Positions 42,265 through 51,072 of a stretch of DNA of 64,000 nt are shown here, one piece after another. Source of the DNA: Rhizobacter koreensis (lineage in GTDB: Bacteria > Pseudomonadota > Gammaproteobacteria > Burkholderiales > Burkholderiaceae_C); NCBI RefSeq assembly GCF_013366375.1, contig NZ_JABWMJ010000015.1:1-64000 (forward strand), given 5' to 3'. The position numbers and the translations under genes were made by a program. How positions within the stretch are numbered: the first letter of the stretch is position 1; each line of letters starts with the position of its first letter. The notes beneath the pieces were generated by a model. That model ran no database searches, was not told where the DNA came from, and saw nothing but the letters and a program-made list of their open reading frames with translations.

Positions 42265-44436
42265 ATGGTCCGGGATGCCGAGAAGCAGCTGATCCGCGAG
42301 TGCATCGATGCGCTGCGCGAAGGGATTCCTGGCTTCAAGTCCCGACGGCCGCAGATGGAGATGATCGCGGCCGTGGCCAACACGCTGTCGCGGTGCCGCG
42401 CCGAGGATGAGCAGGCGGGCAACGGCGATCACCTCGCCATCGTGGAAGCGGGCACCGGCACGGGTAAGTCGTTCGGGGCCCTGGTGCCGGCGCTCGTGAT
42501 GGCGAAGTCACGACATAAGCGGCTTGTCGTCAGCAGCTCGACGGTGGCGCTGCAACACCAGTACGCCGAAAAGGACGCGCCGACCCTGCAGCGGCTGCTG
42601 CCCCTTCAGTTCAGCTTCGCTGTGGCCAAGGGCCGGCGGCGCTATGCATGTACGGTGAAGCTCCAGGCGGAAGGTAAGCAGGCGGGCCAACGGGGTCTAG
42701 ACCTCGCTGGCGCCTCCACGGCCGCCGCTGCCGATGAGGCACCCAGACGCGTGGCGGTGCTGCGCGACTTGCTGGTCAGCTTCGACGGCGGACGGTGGAA
42801 CGGAGACCGAGACGAGCTACCTATCCCGGTGGTGGACGAGCTCTGGGATCGCATCACCACGGACAGGCAGGGCTGCTCCGGCTCCAAGTGCCCCGAGTTC
42901 TCGCGGTGCCCATTCCAAGCAGCACGGCAACGTGTCAAGGAGGCCGACCTCGTCATCGCCAACCACGATCTCGTGCTGTCGGCGATCGACATGGAGGGTG
43001 CCAGTGTCCTGCCGGCAGCGCAGGAGACGATCTACGTCTTCGACGAGGCACATAGCCTCGCGGCCAAGGCGGTGGAGCACTTCTCTGCGCGCCACGCGAT
43101 CCGCGGGGCGGTCGAATGGCTGGAAGGCGCCTGCAACGCGGTGCGCGATGCCGTCCTTGGACTGCGCCTGGACGAGCAACTCATCCGCGACAGTCGCGCC
43201 TCCAGCGAACGGATCGAGCGCGCGTTGCGCGAACTGCACCGGTGCATCCATGGAACGAATGGGTTCGAGGAGAAGCGGGCCAGGCGGTTCAAGGCGGGAC
43301 CCTTGCCGGCCTGGTGTCAAGGTGCGGGGGAGCAGATCCTGGATGCTGGCGAGGGCCTGCAGAAGACGTTCGCATCGCTCAGGGAGCATGTCCTGGAGCG
43401 CGCAGCCAGCGCCGGCACGCTCGCCACCCAGATCCTGTCCGTGCTTGGCTTCTACGTTGTCCGGCTCGACAACCTGGTGGATACGTGGCAGCTGATGCTG
43501 GCCGAGCAGCCGGACGACGTCGCGCCGATAGCGCGCTGGATCGAGCGCCATGATGGAGGCGGGCGGCCGGGCGACTACCTGGTCTGCGCGTCGCCGATCA
43601 GCGGCAGCGACAAGCTGCGCAAGCTGTTGTGGAACCGCGCCAGCGGCGCCGTCGTGATGTCGGCCACGCTGACGTCGTGTGGCACCTTCGATCTCTTCCT
43701 TCGCCAATCAGGGCTCGGCTGCTTCGAGCGGCCTACGTTTTTGCAGGTCGACTCGCCTTTCGACTTCCGCAGCCAGGCACGCCTGGTCGTCCCGGCCATG
43801 CGCGCGGAACCCACGGCTGCGGAGCAGCACACCCATGAGGTCGGCGCCCGGCTGCCAGCCCTCGTGGACACGTTGGGAACCCTGGTGCTGTTCACCTCGG
43901 CGCGCCAGATGCGGGATGTGTATGCACTGCTACCCGAGGACCTCCGGCGGATCACGCTGGTGCAGGGATCCATGCCCAAGGGCGAGATGCTCGCGCGGCA
44001 CCGCGCAGCCGTCGACCGGCTCGACAGGTCCGTCCTCTTTGGCCTGAGCACCTTTGCCGAGGGCGTCGATCTCCCGGGCGACTACTGCACGCACGTCGTC
44101 ATCGTGAAGCTGCCGTTCTCGGTGCCGGACTCGCCACTCGAGGAGGCGCGCCGCGAGTGGGTCGAATCGCGAGGCGGGTCGCCCTTCATCGAGATCACGG
44201 TTCCTGAAGCCGCCGTGCGGTTGAAGCAGGGGATCGGTCGGCTGCTTCGGACGATCCATGACCGCGGCCGCGTGACGATCCTCGATCGGCGGATCGTGAC
44301 CAAGCGCTGGGGTGGACTGCTGATGCGCGGGATGCCGGACTTCGAGGTCGTGATCGAACGCAGCCGCGGACTTGAAAGAGCGGACAGCCGCAGGACCATG
44401 AGTTTCCGCTTCCACCAACTTGTGAAGGAGAGATGA
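42265..44436 (+). CDS. dinG: DinG-family XPD-like helicase
   Basis: This 723-residue protein is a superfamily 2 helicase with an iron-sulfur cluster. Walker A is VEAGTGTGKSFGA (about residue 62) and the DEAH box is VFDEAHSLA. Four cysteines between them, in RRRYACTVK and CSGSKCPEFSRCPF, fit the iron-sulfur site. Motif VI reads RLKQGIGRLLRTIHDRGR near the C-terminus. DinG unwinds R-loops, D-loops and forks in the 5' to 3' direction. It is a typical plasmid-block member; the stop is directly followed by the next start with GGAG in between. Confidence 0.9.
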   Translation: MVRDAEKQLIRECIDALREGIPGFKSRRPQMEMIAAVANTLSRCRAEDEQAGNGDHLAIVEAGTGTGKSFGALVPALVMAKSRHKRLVVSSSTVALQHQYAEKDAPTLQRLLPLQFSFAVAKGRRRYACTVKLQAEGKQAGQRGLDLAGASTAAAADEAPRRVAVLRDLLVSFDGGRWNGDRDELPIPVVDELWDRITTDRQGCSGSKCPEFSRCPFQAARQRVKEADLVIANHDLVLSAIDMEGASVLPAAQETIYVFDEAHSLAAKAVEHFSARHAIRGAVEWLEGACNAVRDAVLGLRLDEQLIRDSRASSERIERALRELHRCIHGTNGFEEKRARRFKAGPLPAWCQGAGEQILDAGEGLQKTFASLREHVLERAASAGTLATQILSVLGFYVVRLDNLVDTWQLMLAEQPDDVAPIARWIERHDGGGRPGDYLVCASPISGSDKLRKLLWNRASGAVVMSATLTSCGTFDLFLRQSGLGCFERPTFLQVDSPFDFRSQARLVVPAMRAEPTAAEQHTHEVGARLPALVDTLGTLVLFTSARQMRDVYALLPEDLRRITLVQGSMPKGEMLARHRAAVDRLDRSVLFGLSTFAEGVDLPGDYCTHVVIVKLPFSVPDSPLEEARREWVESRGGSPFIEITVPEAAVRLKQGIGRLLRTIHDRGRVTILDRRIVTKRWGGLLMRGMPDFEVVIERSRGLERADSRRTMSFRFHQLVKER

Positions 44437-45900
44437 ATGGTCGCGATGGCACAAAGCAAGGCGAACGGGCAGGGCACTGCCCTGGCACCGGCCGCCGCAG
44501 GAGCGGTGGCGATTCCGACGCTGCTGGGGCGCTCGGCGCAGCGCATCCCGGTGGGTGGCCGCATCCGCGCAGGGATCAAGGTGCTGACCCGGCGCGCCGC
44601 CGAGTCGGCGCGGGCGCGTGAGGTGTACGAGTCCGGCGTGGCCGAAGGACGCGGGTTCGAGGCGATCGAACGGGAGCTTGCGGCCGTGCTGCCCGACCTG
44701 AAGAACCCGCTGACGCCGAAGAACGTCCCGTACTTCACCGTACGCGGCGAGGACTTCCCGAACCCGGAACTGGCGCGGCAGATCATGGACCTGTATGCCG
44801 AAGACCGGGGCGACGGCGTGATGCGGCTGTACCGCTTCCCCGTGGTCTTCCCGGCCGACGCGTGGCAGCACGTCATGCCACACGAACTGGTGACCTGGAC
44901 GTCCAGCGAGCGGCGCTTCTGGTCGGAGTACTCGGAGGACGGGCAGACGCGGTACTGCAAGACCTACGAGCAGCCGCCTGCCGCCGGCGACGGGCGCCGC
45001 GTGGTGCGCATGTTCGGCGGCCGCAAGGCGACGTTGCGGGCACAGAACAACGGCGTGTGCGACCCCGAGACTTGCGCCGAGTACCAGGCCAAGAAGTGCA
45101 ACCTGTCCGGCCGGTTCATCTTCTTCATTCCCGGCATCAAGTCGATCAGCGCGTTCGAGCTGCCGACCAACAGCTTCTACGCGATGCAGGCCGCGATCGA
45201 GAAGTTCCAGACCATCGCGTTCATGCGAGGTGGTCGCATCTCGGGATTCCTGGACGGGCAGCGCACGCCCTTCTTCATCAGCAAGCGGTTGGTGGAGGTG
45301 TCACGGATCGATGAAGAAGGCAAGCCCGGTCGCGTCACCCAGTGGCTCATCGAACTCGAGGCCCCGGTGGATCCGACGGCCCTGCTGCGCAACGAAGACG
45401 GGTTGGATGCCATCGAGACTCGCGCGGCGGAGGCAGCCATCGTGCTTCAGGGGCAGTCGACGGCCCAGACAAGCGCCGCGCCGGTGGTAAGCGATGACGG
45501 TGTGATCGACTTGCCGGCGGCGCCGGGCGGCAAGACGGACGCCGAACCGGAACGGATACCTGTGGCGGCCGAGTCCAATGCGGTGCAGCCGGGCCCTCCT
45601 GTTCAACCGGCGGCGCCGAGGCCCGGAGGGCAGCCGCGCCGCGACACGCCGGTCGCGCTTAAGGCCGGTGGCGGCGAAGGTGCCGCCGACGGCAAGGAGG
45701 TGGCGTGGCTCTTCGACGCCGCCGCAGCACTCGGTGTCGACGCGGAGACCTACGAGCGCTACGCCACCAAGCGGTGGGGGCAGGGGTGGAAGAAAGCCGC
45801 CGGCGGTCGAAAGCGCGCGCTGGAGGATCTCACCCCGTTCCAGGACAACGGCGCTGGCTTCGTCGACAAGGTGAAGGCCGAGCTCGACGTCTGGGCCTGA
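44437..45900 (+). CDS. Recombination-directionality-factor-like protein
   Basis: This 487-residue protein has the pattern of the gp3-like directionality factors and related plasmid proteins: IPVGGRIRAGIKVLTR near the N-terminus, RLYRFPVVFPADAWQHVMPH, and the cysteine-containing GVCDPETCAEYQAKKCNLSG followed by GRFIFFIPGIKSISAFELPT. A Pro/Ala-rich linker (about residues 340-400) and a small C-terminal helical domain complete it. Such proteins turn serine-integrase reactions toward excision in phages, but plasmid homologues have no shown role. Some databases call them hydrolase or metal-binding protein. The start codon directly follows the DinG stop. Confidence 0.55.
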   Translation: MVAMAQSKANGQGTALAPAAAGAVAIPTLLGRSAQRIPVGGRIRAGIKVLTRRAAESARAREVYESGVAEGRGFEAIERELAAVLPDLKNPLTPKNVPYFTVRGEDFPNPELARQIMDLYAEDRGDGVMRLYRFPVVFPADAWQHVMPHELVTWTSSERRFWSEYSEDGQTRYCKTYEQPPAAGDGRRVVRMFGGRKATLRAQNNGVCDPETCAEYQAKKCNLSGRFIFFIPGIKSISAFELPTNSFYAMQAAIEKFQTIAFMRGGRISGFLDGQRTPFFISKRLVEVSRIDEEGKPGRVTQWLIELEAPVDPTALLRNEDGLDAIETRAAEAAIVLQGQSTAQTSAAPVVSDDGVIDLPAAPGGKTDAEPERIPVAAESNAVQPGPPVQPAAPRPGGQPRRDTPVALKAGGGEGAADGKEVAWLFDAAAALGVDAETYERYATKRWGQGWKKAAGGRKRALEDLTPFQDNGAGFVDKVKAELDVWA

Positions 45901-46045
45901 GCCGCGAGGACTTAGGCGTCGCGGATGGACCCGCAGGCCATGCACCGGGCTTGAAGCGCGGCGCCGCCGCGCGATCCTGTCGCACAGACCAACCCGGACG
46001 ACACACGCGGCAGTCGGGCTCCGACAACGACAGCGAACGAAAAGG

Positions 46046-47380
46046 ATGCATCTCATGATGAAGGTGGCGCAGTTCTCGGACCTGCATTTCAGCGGCAAGA
46101 ACCTGGACGAGGCCGGACGCTGCTTCGGCTACGGCGTGGGCCAGGCCATCGAGCGCGGGGTCGATCTGGCGGTGATCACCGGCGACTCGACGGATCACGC
46201 GCTCGACGTGCACAGTCCGGCCGTGGGGCGGCTGGCCCGCGAAGTGCGGCGCCTGGCCGACCACTGCCCGGTCCTGATGCTTCAGGGCACGTTCTCGCAC
46301 GAACCACCGGGCACGCTGGCGATCTTCCCGCTGCTGGGTGGGAGACACCCCGTGCACGTGGCCGAGCGCATCGGGCAAGTCGCGCTGATGGCCGATGGGA
46401 CCTGGGCGCCGGCGCAGGGTTGGCGGTTCGATGCAGTGCCCGCTGGCGCTCGAGCCGTCTTCACCTGCATCCCGACGGTCAACAAGGCCACGGTGGCGGC
46501 GATGGTGGGTGCCGCCGATGCCGCCGAGGCCGTGGGCCGCGAGCTCGCCGCGCTGTTGTCCGGTTACGCGGGCATCAATGGCGCCGCTCGGGCGGCACAG
46601 GTGCCCACCATCGGCCTGGGTCATGGCACGGTGACCGGCTGCATCACGGAGCACGGCGTGCCGATGGCAGGCTTTGACCACGAGTTCACCACGACCAGCC
46701 TGTTCTCGGCGGGGGCTCAGGCCTTCATGCTTGGGCACATCCACAAGCATCAGAGCTGGGACGATGCGGGGAGAGTGGTGGCCTACGCGGGTTCGATCGG
46801 CCGCTTTCACCACGGCGAGTTGGACGCCAAGGGCTTCCTGCTGTGGGAGGTGGGTGCAGCGATCGCGCGTTTCGAGCTGATCGAGACGCCGGCGCGGCGC
46901 ACGGTCGACTTGGTGTTCGAAGGCTTGCCCGACCTTGAAGAGATCACGCGCGCGGCGACCGATCTGGGCGTGGCAGGCGCCCACGTTCGAGTCCGTTGGC
47001 AGGTGGGCGAGGAGGAGCGTGCCGGCATCGATCGTGAGGCGATCAAGCGCGCCCTCGGCGATGCCGCGGACGTCCAGCTCGAGGGCCGTGTCGTGCCAGT
47101 CGTGCGCAGCCGCGCCGCCGGCATCTCGCGCGCTGCCACGCTGCAGGAAAAGGTGAGGGTCTGGGCCAAGGCGACGGGCTGCACGGACGGGCCGCTGATC
47201 GAACGCCTGAACTCGCTCGTCGACCGAGACCCCGCCGACATCGCTGCGGGCATCCTGCAGGTGGACGAAGCGAGCGCCGACGTCGACGCGTCGCTGTTCC
47301 GATCGACCCCGCAGGCGAAGCCTCTGCCGATCCAGGCGGCGCGAGAGCCAGACCAGCCGGCCGAGCTCGAGCTCTTCTAA
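46046..47380 (+). CDS. sbcD: SbcD-like exonuclease subunit, metallophosphatase
   Basis: This 444-residue protein has the five metallophosphatase motifs: FSDLHFSGKN, VITGDSTDH, LQGTFSHE, IGLGHGTVTG and LGHIHKHQSWD. This is the nuclease part of an SbcCD/Mre11-Rad50-type complex that trims hairpins and blocked DNA ends. A capping region follows (about residues 280-400). The outer ATG is at 46046; one at 46055 is better spaced from AAAGGA. The partner sbcC starts 78 bases downstream but is split by a transposon, which leaves the intact sbcC at 51 kb as a possible replacement. Confidence 0.88.
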   Translation: MHLMMKVAQFSDLHFSGKNLDEAGRCFGYGVGQAIERGVDLAVITGDSTDHALDVHSPAVGRLAREVRRLADHCPVLMLQGTFSHEPPGTLAIFPLLGGRHPVHVAERIGQVALMADGTWAPAQGWRFDAVPAGARAVFTCIPTVNKATVAAMVGAADAAEAVGRELAALLSGYAGINGAARAAQVPTIGLGHGTVTGCITEHGVPMAGFDHEFTTTSLFSAGAQAFMLGHIHKHQSWDDAGRVVAYAGSIGRFHHGELDAKGFLLWEVGAAIARFELIETPARRTVDLVFEGLPDLEEITRAATDLGVAGAHVRVRWQVGEEERAGIDREAIKRALGDAADVQLEGRVVPVVRSRAAGISRAATLQEKVRVWAKATGCTDGPLIERLNSLVDRDPADIAAGILQVDEASADVDASLFRSTPQAKPLPIQAAREPDQPAELELF

Positions 47381-47457
47381 GCCGGGACTTGATGCGCGGA
47401 CATCCGGCGCGAGACTGAACCCAGCAAGTGCGATGGACGCGCTGGAACGGAGAGGCG

Positions 47458-47672
47458 ATGAGCGAGACGAAGGTCAACGTGGGCAAGGCGACGAGTGGTG
47501 GCTACCGGCCGCTGTCCCTGACCCTCAGGGGATTCAAAGGCATCCGCAGCGGGCTGGGCCGTGACGCGATTACGCTGGACCTGGAGGCGCTGGTCGGCGA
47601 TGCCCAGCTGGTCGCGATCGCAGGCAGCAATGGCCGCGGCAAGACCACGATCATGGACAACCTCCATCCCTT
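47458..47672 (+). pseudogene. sbcC: sbcC, 5' part, split by Tn554-like element
   Basis: This is the first 71 codons of an SbcC/Rad50-like ATPase: PLSLTLRGFKGIRSGLGRD, then AIAGSNGRGKTTIMDNLHP, which contains the Walker A. The break comes just after NLHP, where the inserted element begins; the reading stops at TGA 47677-47679. Joined to the 3' part at 59646 (one CCCTT removed), the reading is 832 residues in frame, as expected against the intact 826-residue paralogue. The start has GGAGAGG upstream. The fragment cannot be functional. Confidence 0.9.
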
Positions 47673-47694
47673 ATGTTGAGTTCGCGGTGTCAAC
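47673..47694 (+). repeat. Left end of the Tn554-like element
   Basis: The left end contains TTCGCGGTGTCAAC, which is matched with one insertion by the complement of the right end (TTCGCGAGTGTCAAC). TGTT is also found near the outermost bases of both ends. The similarity is partial, as expected for recombinase-bound ends rather than true transposon repeats. Confidence 0.6.
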
Positions 47695-47721
47695 AGTGGC
47701 CCGAACCGACCGAGGCGCTGC

Positions 47722-48129
47722 TCACTGCTTCTGCAAGGTATCGATCAACGGACACGACACCTTGCCGCGGCTCATGCAGCAATCGCGGACGAGGCCGGCC
47801 AGGGCCGATTCGATTCGGCGCAGGTCCTTCAGCTTCCTGCGCACGTCCGCGAGCTTGACTTCTGCGAGTTCTCGCGCCTCGTCGCAGTGAGTGCCGTCAT
47901 CGAGCTGCAACAACCCCGCGATCTCGTCGAGGCTGAACCCCAGGCGCTGCGCGGCCTTCACGAACCGCACGCGCGCCACGTCATCCGCGCCATAGCGCCG
48001 GATGCCGCCGTAGGGCTTGTCCGGCTCGGCCAGCAGAGCCCGGCGCTGGTAGAAGCGCACCGTCTCCACGTTGACCCCGGCCGCCTTGGCGACGGCTCCG
48101 ATCGTCAGGCCGTTCTGCTCGCGTTCCAT
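47722..48129 (-). CDS. merR: Mercury-responsive regulator MerR
   Basis: This 135-residue MerR family regulator has the N-terminal winged HTH (LTIGAVAKAAGVNVETVRFY) and the dimer helix. The three mercury-binding cysteines are in DGTHCDEA, VRDCCMSRG and KVSCPLID, matching the Tn501/Tn21 order. It binds its operator in the divergent promoter, represses without Hg(II) and activates with it. The ATG at 48129 is the usual start. It sits about 50 bases from the left end of the element. Confidence 0.96.
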   Translation of the reverse strand: MEREQNGLTIGAVAKAAGVNVETVRFYQRRALLAEPDKPYGGIRRYGADDVARVRFVKAAQRLGFSLDEIAGLLQLDDGTHCDEARELAEVKLADVRRKLKDLRRIESALAGLVRDCCMSRGKVSCPLIDTLQKQ

Positions 48130-48134
48130 GCCGC

Positions 48135-48165
48135 TTGACTCCGTACATGAGTACGGAAATAAGCT
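48135..48165 (+). promoter_or_regulatory. mer operator/promoter
   Basis: TTGACT (48135-48140, -35), the dyad CCGTACATGAGTACGG (48141-48156) and TAAGCT (48160-48165, -10) lie with 19 bases between the boxes. This overlong spacer is the hallmark of MerR-activated promoters and nearly matches the Tn21/Tn501 promoter. It drives merT onward. Confidence 0.92.
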
Positions 48166-48200
48166 TACGCCATCGCGTCCAGACTCGCCAAGGAATACGC

Positions 48201-48551
48201 ATGACGGAAACACCGACCGGGCGCGGAGCCCTCTTCGCGGGAGGACTGGCCGCCATCCTCGCATCGACCTGCTGCCTCGGGCCCCTGGTGCTGGTGGCAC
48301 TGGGCTTCAGCGGCGCCTGGATCGGCAACCTCACCGCGCTGGAGCCCTATCGCCCGATCTTCATCGGTGCCGCACTCCTCGCCATGTTTTTCGCGTGGCG
48401 ACGAATCTATCGGCCGGCACAGGCCTGCGGGCCGGGCGAGGTCTGCGCGATTGCGCAGGTGCGGTCCACCTACAAGGCCGTCTTCTGGATCGTCGGCGCG
48501 CTGGTGCTGATCGCGCTCGCCTTCCCGTATGTCCTTCCTTTGTTCTACTGA
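48201..48551 (+). CDS. merT: Mercuric transport protein MerT
   Basis: This 116-residue membrane protein has three hydrophobic segments (GALFAGGLAAILASTCCLGP, IFIGAALLAMFFAW and VFWIVGALVLIALAF). It has the Cys pair TCCLG in the first segment and a second pair in QACGPGEVCAI. It passes Hg(II) from MerP to the cytoplasm. AAGGA precedes the start. Confidence 0.95.
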   Translation: MTETPTGRGALFAGGLAAILASTCCLGPLVLVALGFSGAWIGNLTALEPYRPIFIGAALLAMFFAWRRIYRPAQACGPGEVCAIAQVRSTYKAVFWIVGALVLIALAFPYVLPLFY

Positions 48552-48564
48552 CCCGGAGTTCGCC

Positions 48565-48834
48565 ATGAAGAAGCTGTTGCTGATCGCCGTGTTCGCCGCC
48601 GCCGCGGTGCAAGCGGCGCCCCAGACCGTCACGCTCGACGTGCCCGGCATGACCTGCGCGGCCTGTCCGATCACGGTGAAGAAGGCGATCTCGAAGGTCG
48701 ACGGCGTGAGCAAGGTCGACGTGAGCTACGACAAGCGCCAGGCCGTGGTGACCTTCGACGATGCCAAGGCCAGCGTGCAGAAGCTGACCCAGGCCACCGA
48801 GAACGCCGGCTACCCGTCCACCGTCAAGCGCTGA
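48565..48834 (+). CDS. merP: Periplasmic mercury-binding protein MerP
   Basis: This protein of 89 residues has a signal peptide (MKKLLLIAVFAAAAVQAAP) and one heavy-metal-associated fold with the GMTCAACP motif. It picks up Hg(II) in the periplasm and gives it to MerT. Confidence 0.95.
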   Translation: MKKLLLIAVFAAAAVQAAPQTVTLDVPGMTCAACPITVKKAISKVDGVSKVDVSYDKRQAVVTFDDAKASVQKLTQATENAGYPSTVKR

Positions 48835-48860
48835 ACCGCAGCGGCGGTAAGGAGGCCACG

Positions 48861-49268
48861 ATGAACGTCATGACGCGCATTGCCGACAAGGCCGGCGCGC
48901 TGGGCAGCATCGTCTCGGCGATGGGCTGCGGCGCCTGCTTCCCGGCCCTTGCCAGCCTCGGTGCTGCCCTCGGGCTCGGCTTCCTGAGCCAGTTCGAGGC
49001 CTTGTTCGTCACCGTGCTGCTGCCGCTGTTCGCGGGGCTCGCGCTGCTGGCCAATGCGCTGGGCTGGTTCAGTCACCGCCAGTGGCAGCGCAGCGTGCTC
49101 GGCATGATCGGACCGGCCATCGTGCTGGTCGCCAGCTTCACCGTAGCCGAGAAACTCCTCTACGTGGGCCTCGCGACGATGGTCGCCGTGTCGGTGTGGG
49201 ACTTCGTCTCCCCTGCAAACCGGCGCTGCGGGCCCGAAGGCTGCGAGGTCGCGGCCAGGCACTCCTGA
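48861..49268 (+). CDS. merC: Mercury transport protein MerC
   Basis: This 135-residue membrane protein closely follows MerC of Tn21: RIADKAGALGSIVSAMGCGA, CFPALASLGAALGLGFLSQ, GWFSHRQWQRSVLGMIGPA and the end DFVSPANRRCGPEGCE. It has four hydrophobic segments and a Cys pair in the first. It adds a second import route for Hg(II). Confidence 0.93.
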   Translation: MNVMTRIADKAGALGSIVSAMGCGACFPALASLGAALGLGFLSQFEALFVTVLLPLFAGLALLANALGWFSHRQWQRSVLGMIGPAIVLVASFTVAEKLLYVGLATMVAVSVWDFVSPANRRCGPEGCEVAARHS

Positions 49269-49301
49269 AGGCGCCGCGCCAGCACCTGTGAAAGCAACCC
49301 C

Positions 49302-50987
49302 ATGACCGAACTCGTGATCAGCGGCATGACCTGCGACTCGTGCGCCACGCATGTTCGCCAAGCCCTGGAGAAAGTCCCCGGCGTGCACGCCGCGCAGGTG
49401 TCCTACCCCAAGGGCACGGCCAAGCTCACGCTGGCCCCCGACACGCCCATGACGGCGCTCGTGGAGGCGGTGACCGCGCTGGGCTATCGAGCCCGTGTCG
49501 CAAATGGGAATGCCGATCGGCCGCGCGACAGCCTGCTCGGCAAGGCGCGCAGCTGGCTCGGCGGTGGCCAGAAGGCACCCGGCGGCGACGAGGCGTTGCA
49601 TGTCGCCGTCATCGGCAGCGGCGGCGCCGCGATGGCCGCGGCGCTGAAAGCGGCCGAACGCGGCGCGCGCGTGACGCTCATCGAGCGCGGCACGATCGGC
49701 GGCACCTGCGTCAACGTGGGCTGCGTGCCGTCGAAGATCATGATCCGCGCCGCGCACGTGGCGCACCTGCGGCGCGAGAGTCCCTTCGACGGTGGGATCG
49801 CCGCGAGCACGCCGGTCATCAACGGTGCCCGTCTGCTCGCGCAGCAACGCTCCCGCGTTGACGAACTGCGACATGCGAAGTACGAGGGCATCCTCGAAAG
49901 CACCCCGGCGGTCACCGTGCTGCGCGGTGAGGCATGCTTCAAGGACAGTTGGCATCTCGTGGTCCGGCTCCACGAAGGCGGTGAGCGCGAACTGGCGTTC
50001 GACCGTTGCCTGATTGCTACTGGTGCACATCCGTCGATCCCGCCGATCCCCGGGCTCAAGGACACGTCGTACTGGACCTCCACCGAAGCGTTGGCCAGCG
50101 CCGTCATCCCGCCACGTCTGGCGGTGATCGGCTCGTCGGCGGTGGCACTGGAGCTCGCACAGGCCTTCGCGCGGCTGGGCAGCAAGGTGACCGTGCTCGC
50201 ACGCCACACGCTGTTCTTCCGCGACGATCCCGGGATCGGTGAGGCCGTGACAGCGACCTTCCGCGCCGAAGGCATCACGGTGCTCGAACACACGCAAGCC
50301 AACCGGGTGGACCACACCGACGGCGAGTTCGTGCTCGCGACCGATCGCGGTGAACTGCGGGCCGACCAGTTGCTCGTCGCCACGGGCCGCGCACCCAATA
50401 CGCAGGGCCTCGGGCTCGACGCGGCCGGTGTGACCGTTGACGCGCAGGGCGCCATAGTCATCGACGCAGCGATGCGCTCCAGCGCGTCGCACATCTACGC
50501 CGCCGGCGACTGCACCGACCAGCCGCAGTTCGTCTACGTGGCCGCGGCCGCCGGCACGCGCGCGGCGATCAACATGACCGGAGGAGAGGCTGCACTCGAC
50601 CTGAGCGCGATGCCGGCCGTGGTCTTCACCGACCCGCAGGTGGCCACTGTCGGGTTGACCGAAACCGAGGCGCGGGCCAAGGGCCTCGAAGTCGACACGC
50701 GCACGCTGACCCTGGACAACGTGCCGCGCGCGCTGGCCAACTTCGACACCCGAGGCTTCATCAAGCTGGTAGCCGAGGCGGGCAGCGGGCGGCTGCTGGG
50801 CGTGCGGGCCGTCACGCCCGATGCGGGTGAGCTGATCCAGAGCGCTGCGCTCGCGCTGCGAGCACGCATGACGGTGCACGACCTGGCCGATCAGCTGTTC
50901 CCATACCTGACCATGGTGGAAGGGCTCAAGCTGTGCGCGCAGACCTTCACCAAGGACGTCAAGCTGCTCTCGTGCTGTGCCGGCTGA
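49302..50987 (+). CDS. merA: Mercuric reductase MerA
   Basis: This 561-residue flavoprotein reduces Hg(II) to Hg(0) with NADPH. It has an N-terminal metal-binding domain (SGMTCDSCATHV), the FAD loop VIGSGGAAMAAALKA, the redox pair GGTCVNVGCVPSK, the NADPH site AVIGSSAVALELAQ and the C-terminal Cys pair LLSCCAG. Full length. The operon lacks merD and merE; the next gene is the sbcC copy. Confidence 0.97.
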   Translation: MTELVISGMTCDSCATHVRQALEKVPGVHAAQVSYPKGTAKLTLAPDTPMTALVEAVTALGYRARVANGNADRPRDSLLGKARSWLGGGQKAPGGDEALHVAVIGSGGAAMAAALKAAERGARVTLIERGTIGGTCVNVGCVPSKIMIRAAHVAHLRRESPFDGGIAASTPVINGARLLAQQRSRVDELRHAKYEGILESTPAVTVLRGEACFKDSWHLVVRLHEGGERELAFDRCLIATGAHPSIPPIPGLKDTSYWTSTEALASAVIPPRLAVIGSSAVALELAQAFARLGSKVTVLARHTLFFRDDPGIGEAVTATFRAEGITVLEHTQANRVDHTDGEFVLATDRGELRADQLLVATGRAPNTQGLGLDAAGVTVDAQGAIVIDAAMRSSASHIYAAGDCTDQPQFVYVAAAAGTRAAINMTGGEAALDLSAMPAVVFTDPQVATVGLTETEARAKGLEVDTRTLTLDNVPRALANFDTRGFIKLVAEAGSGRLLGVRAVTPDAGELIQSAALALRARMTVHDLADQLFPYLTMVEGLKLCAQTFTKDVKLLSCCAG

Positions 50988-51072
50988 CATGCGTGCCTTG
51001 AGTGCGGACGACTGGCCTTGACGCAGAGAATGTTCATGAGAGCCTGAGGCATCTGCTTCTTCGGGGCTCTCC

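Noticed and set aside
47673..51000. Classing the mer genes as part of a Tn21/Tn501-type transposon.
   Set aside because: No Tn3-family transposase, resolvase or 38 bp repeats are present; the flanks belong to the Tn554-like element.
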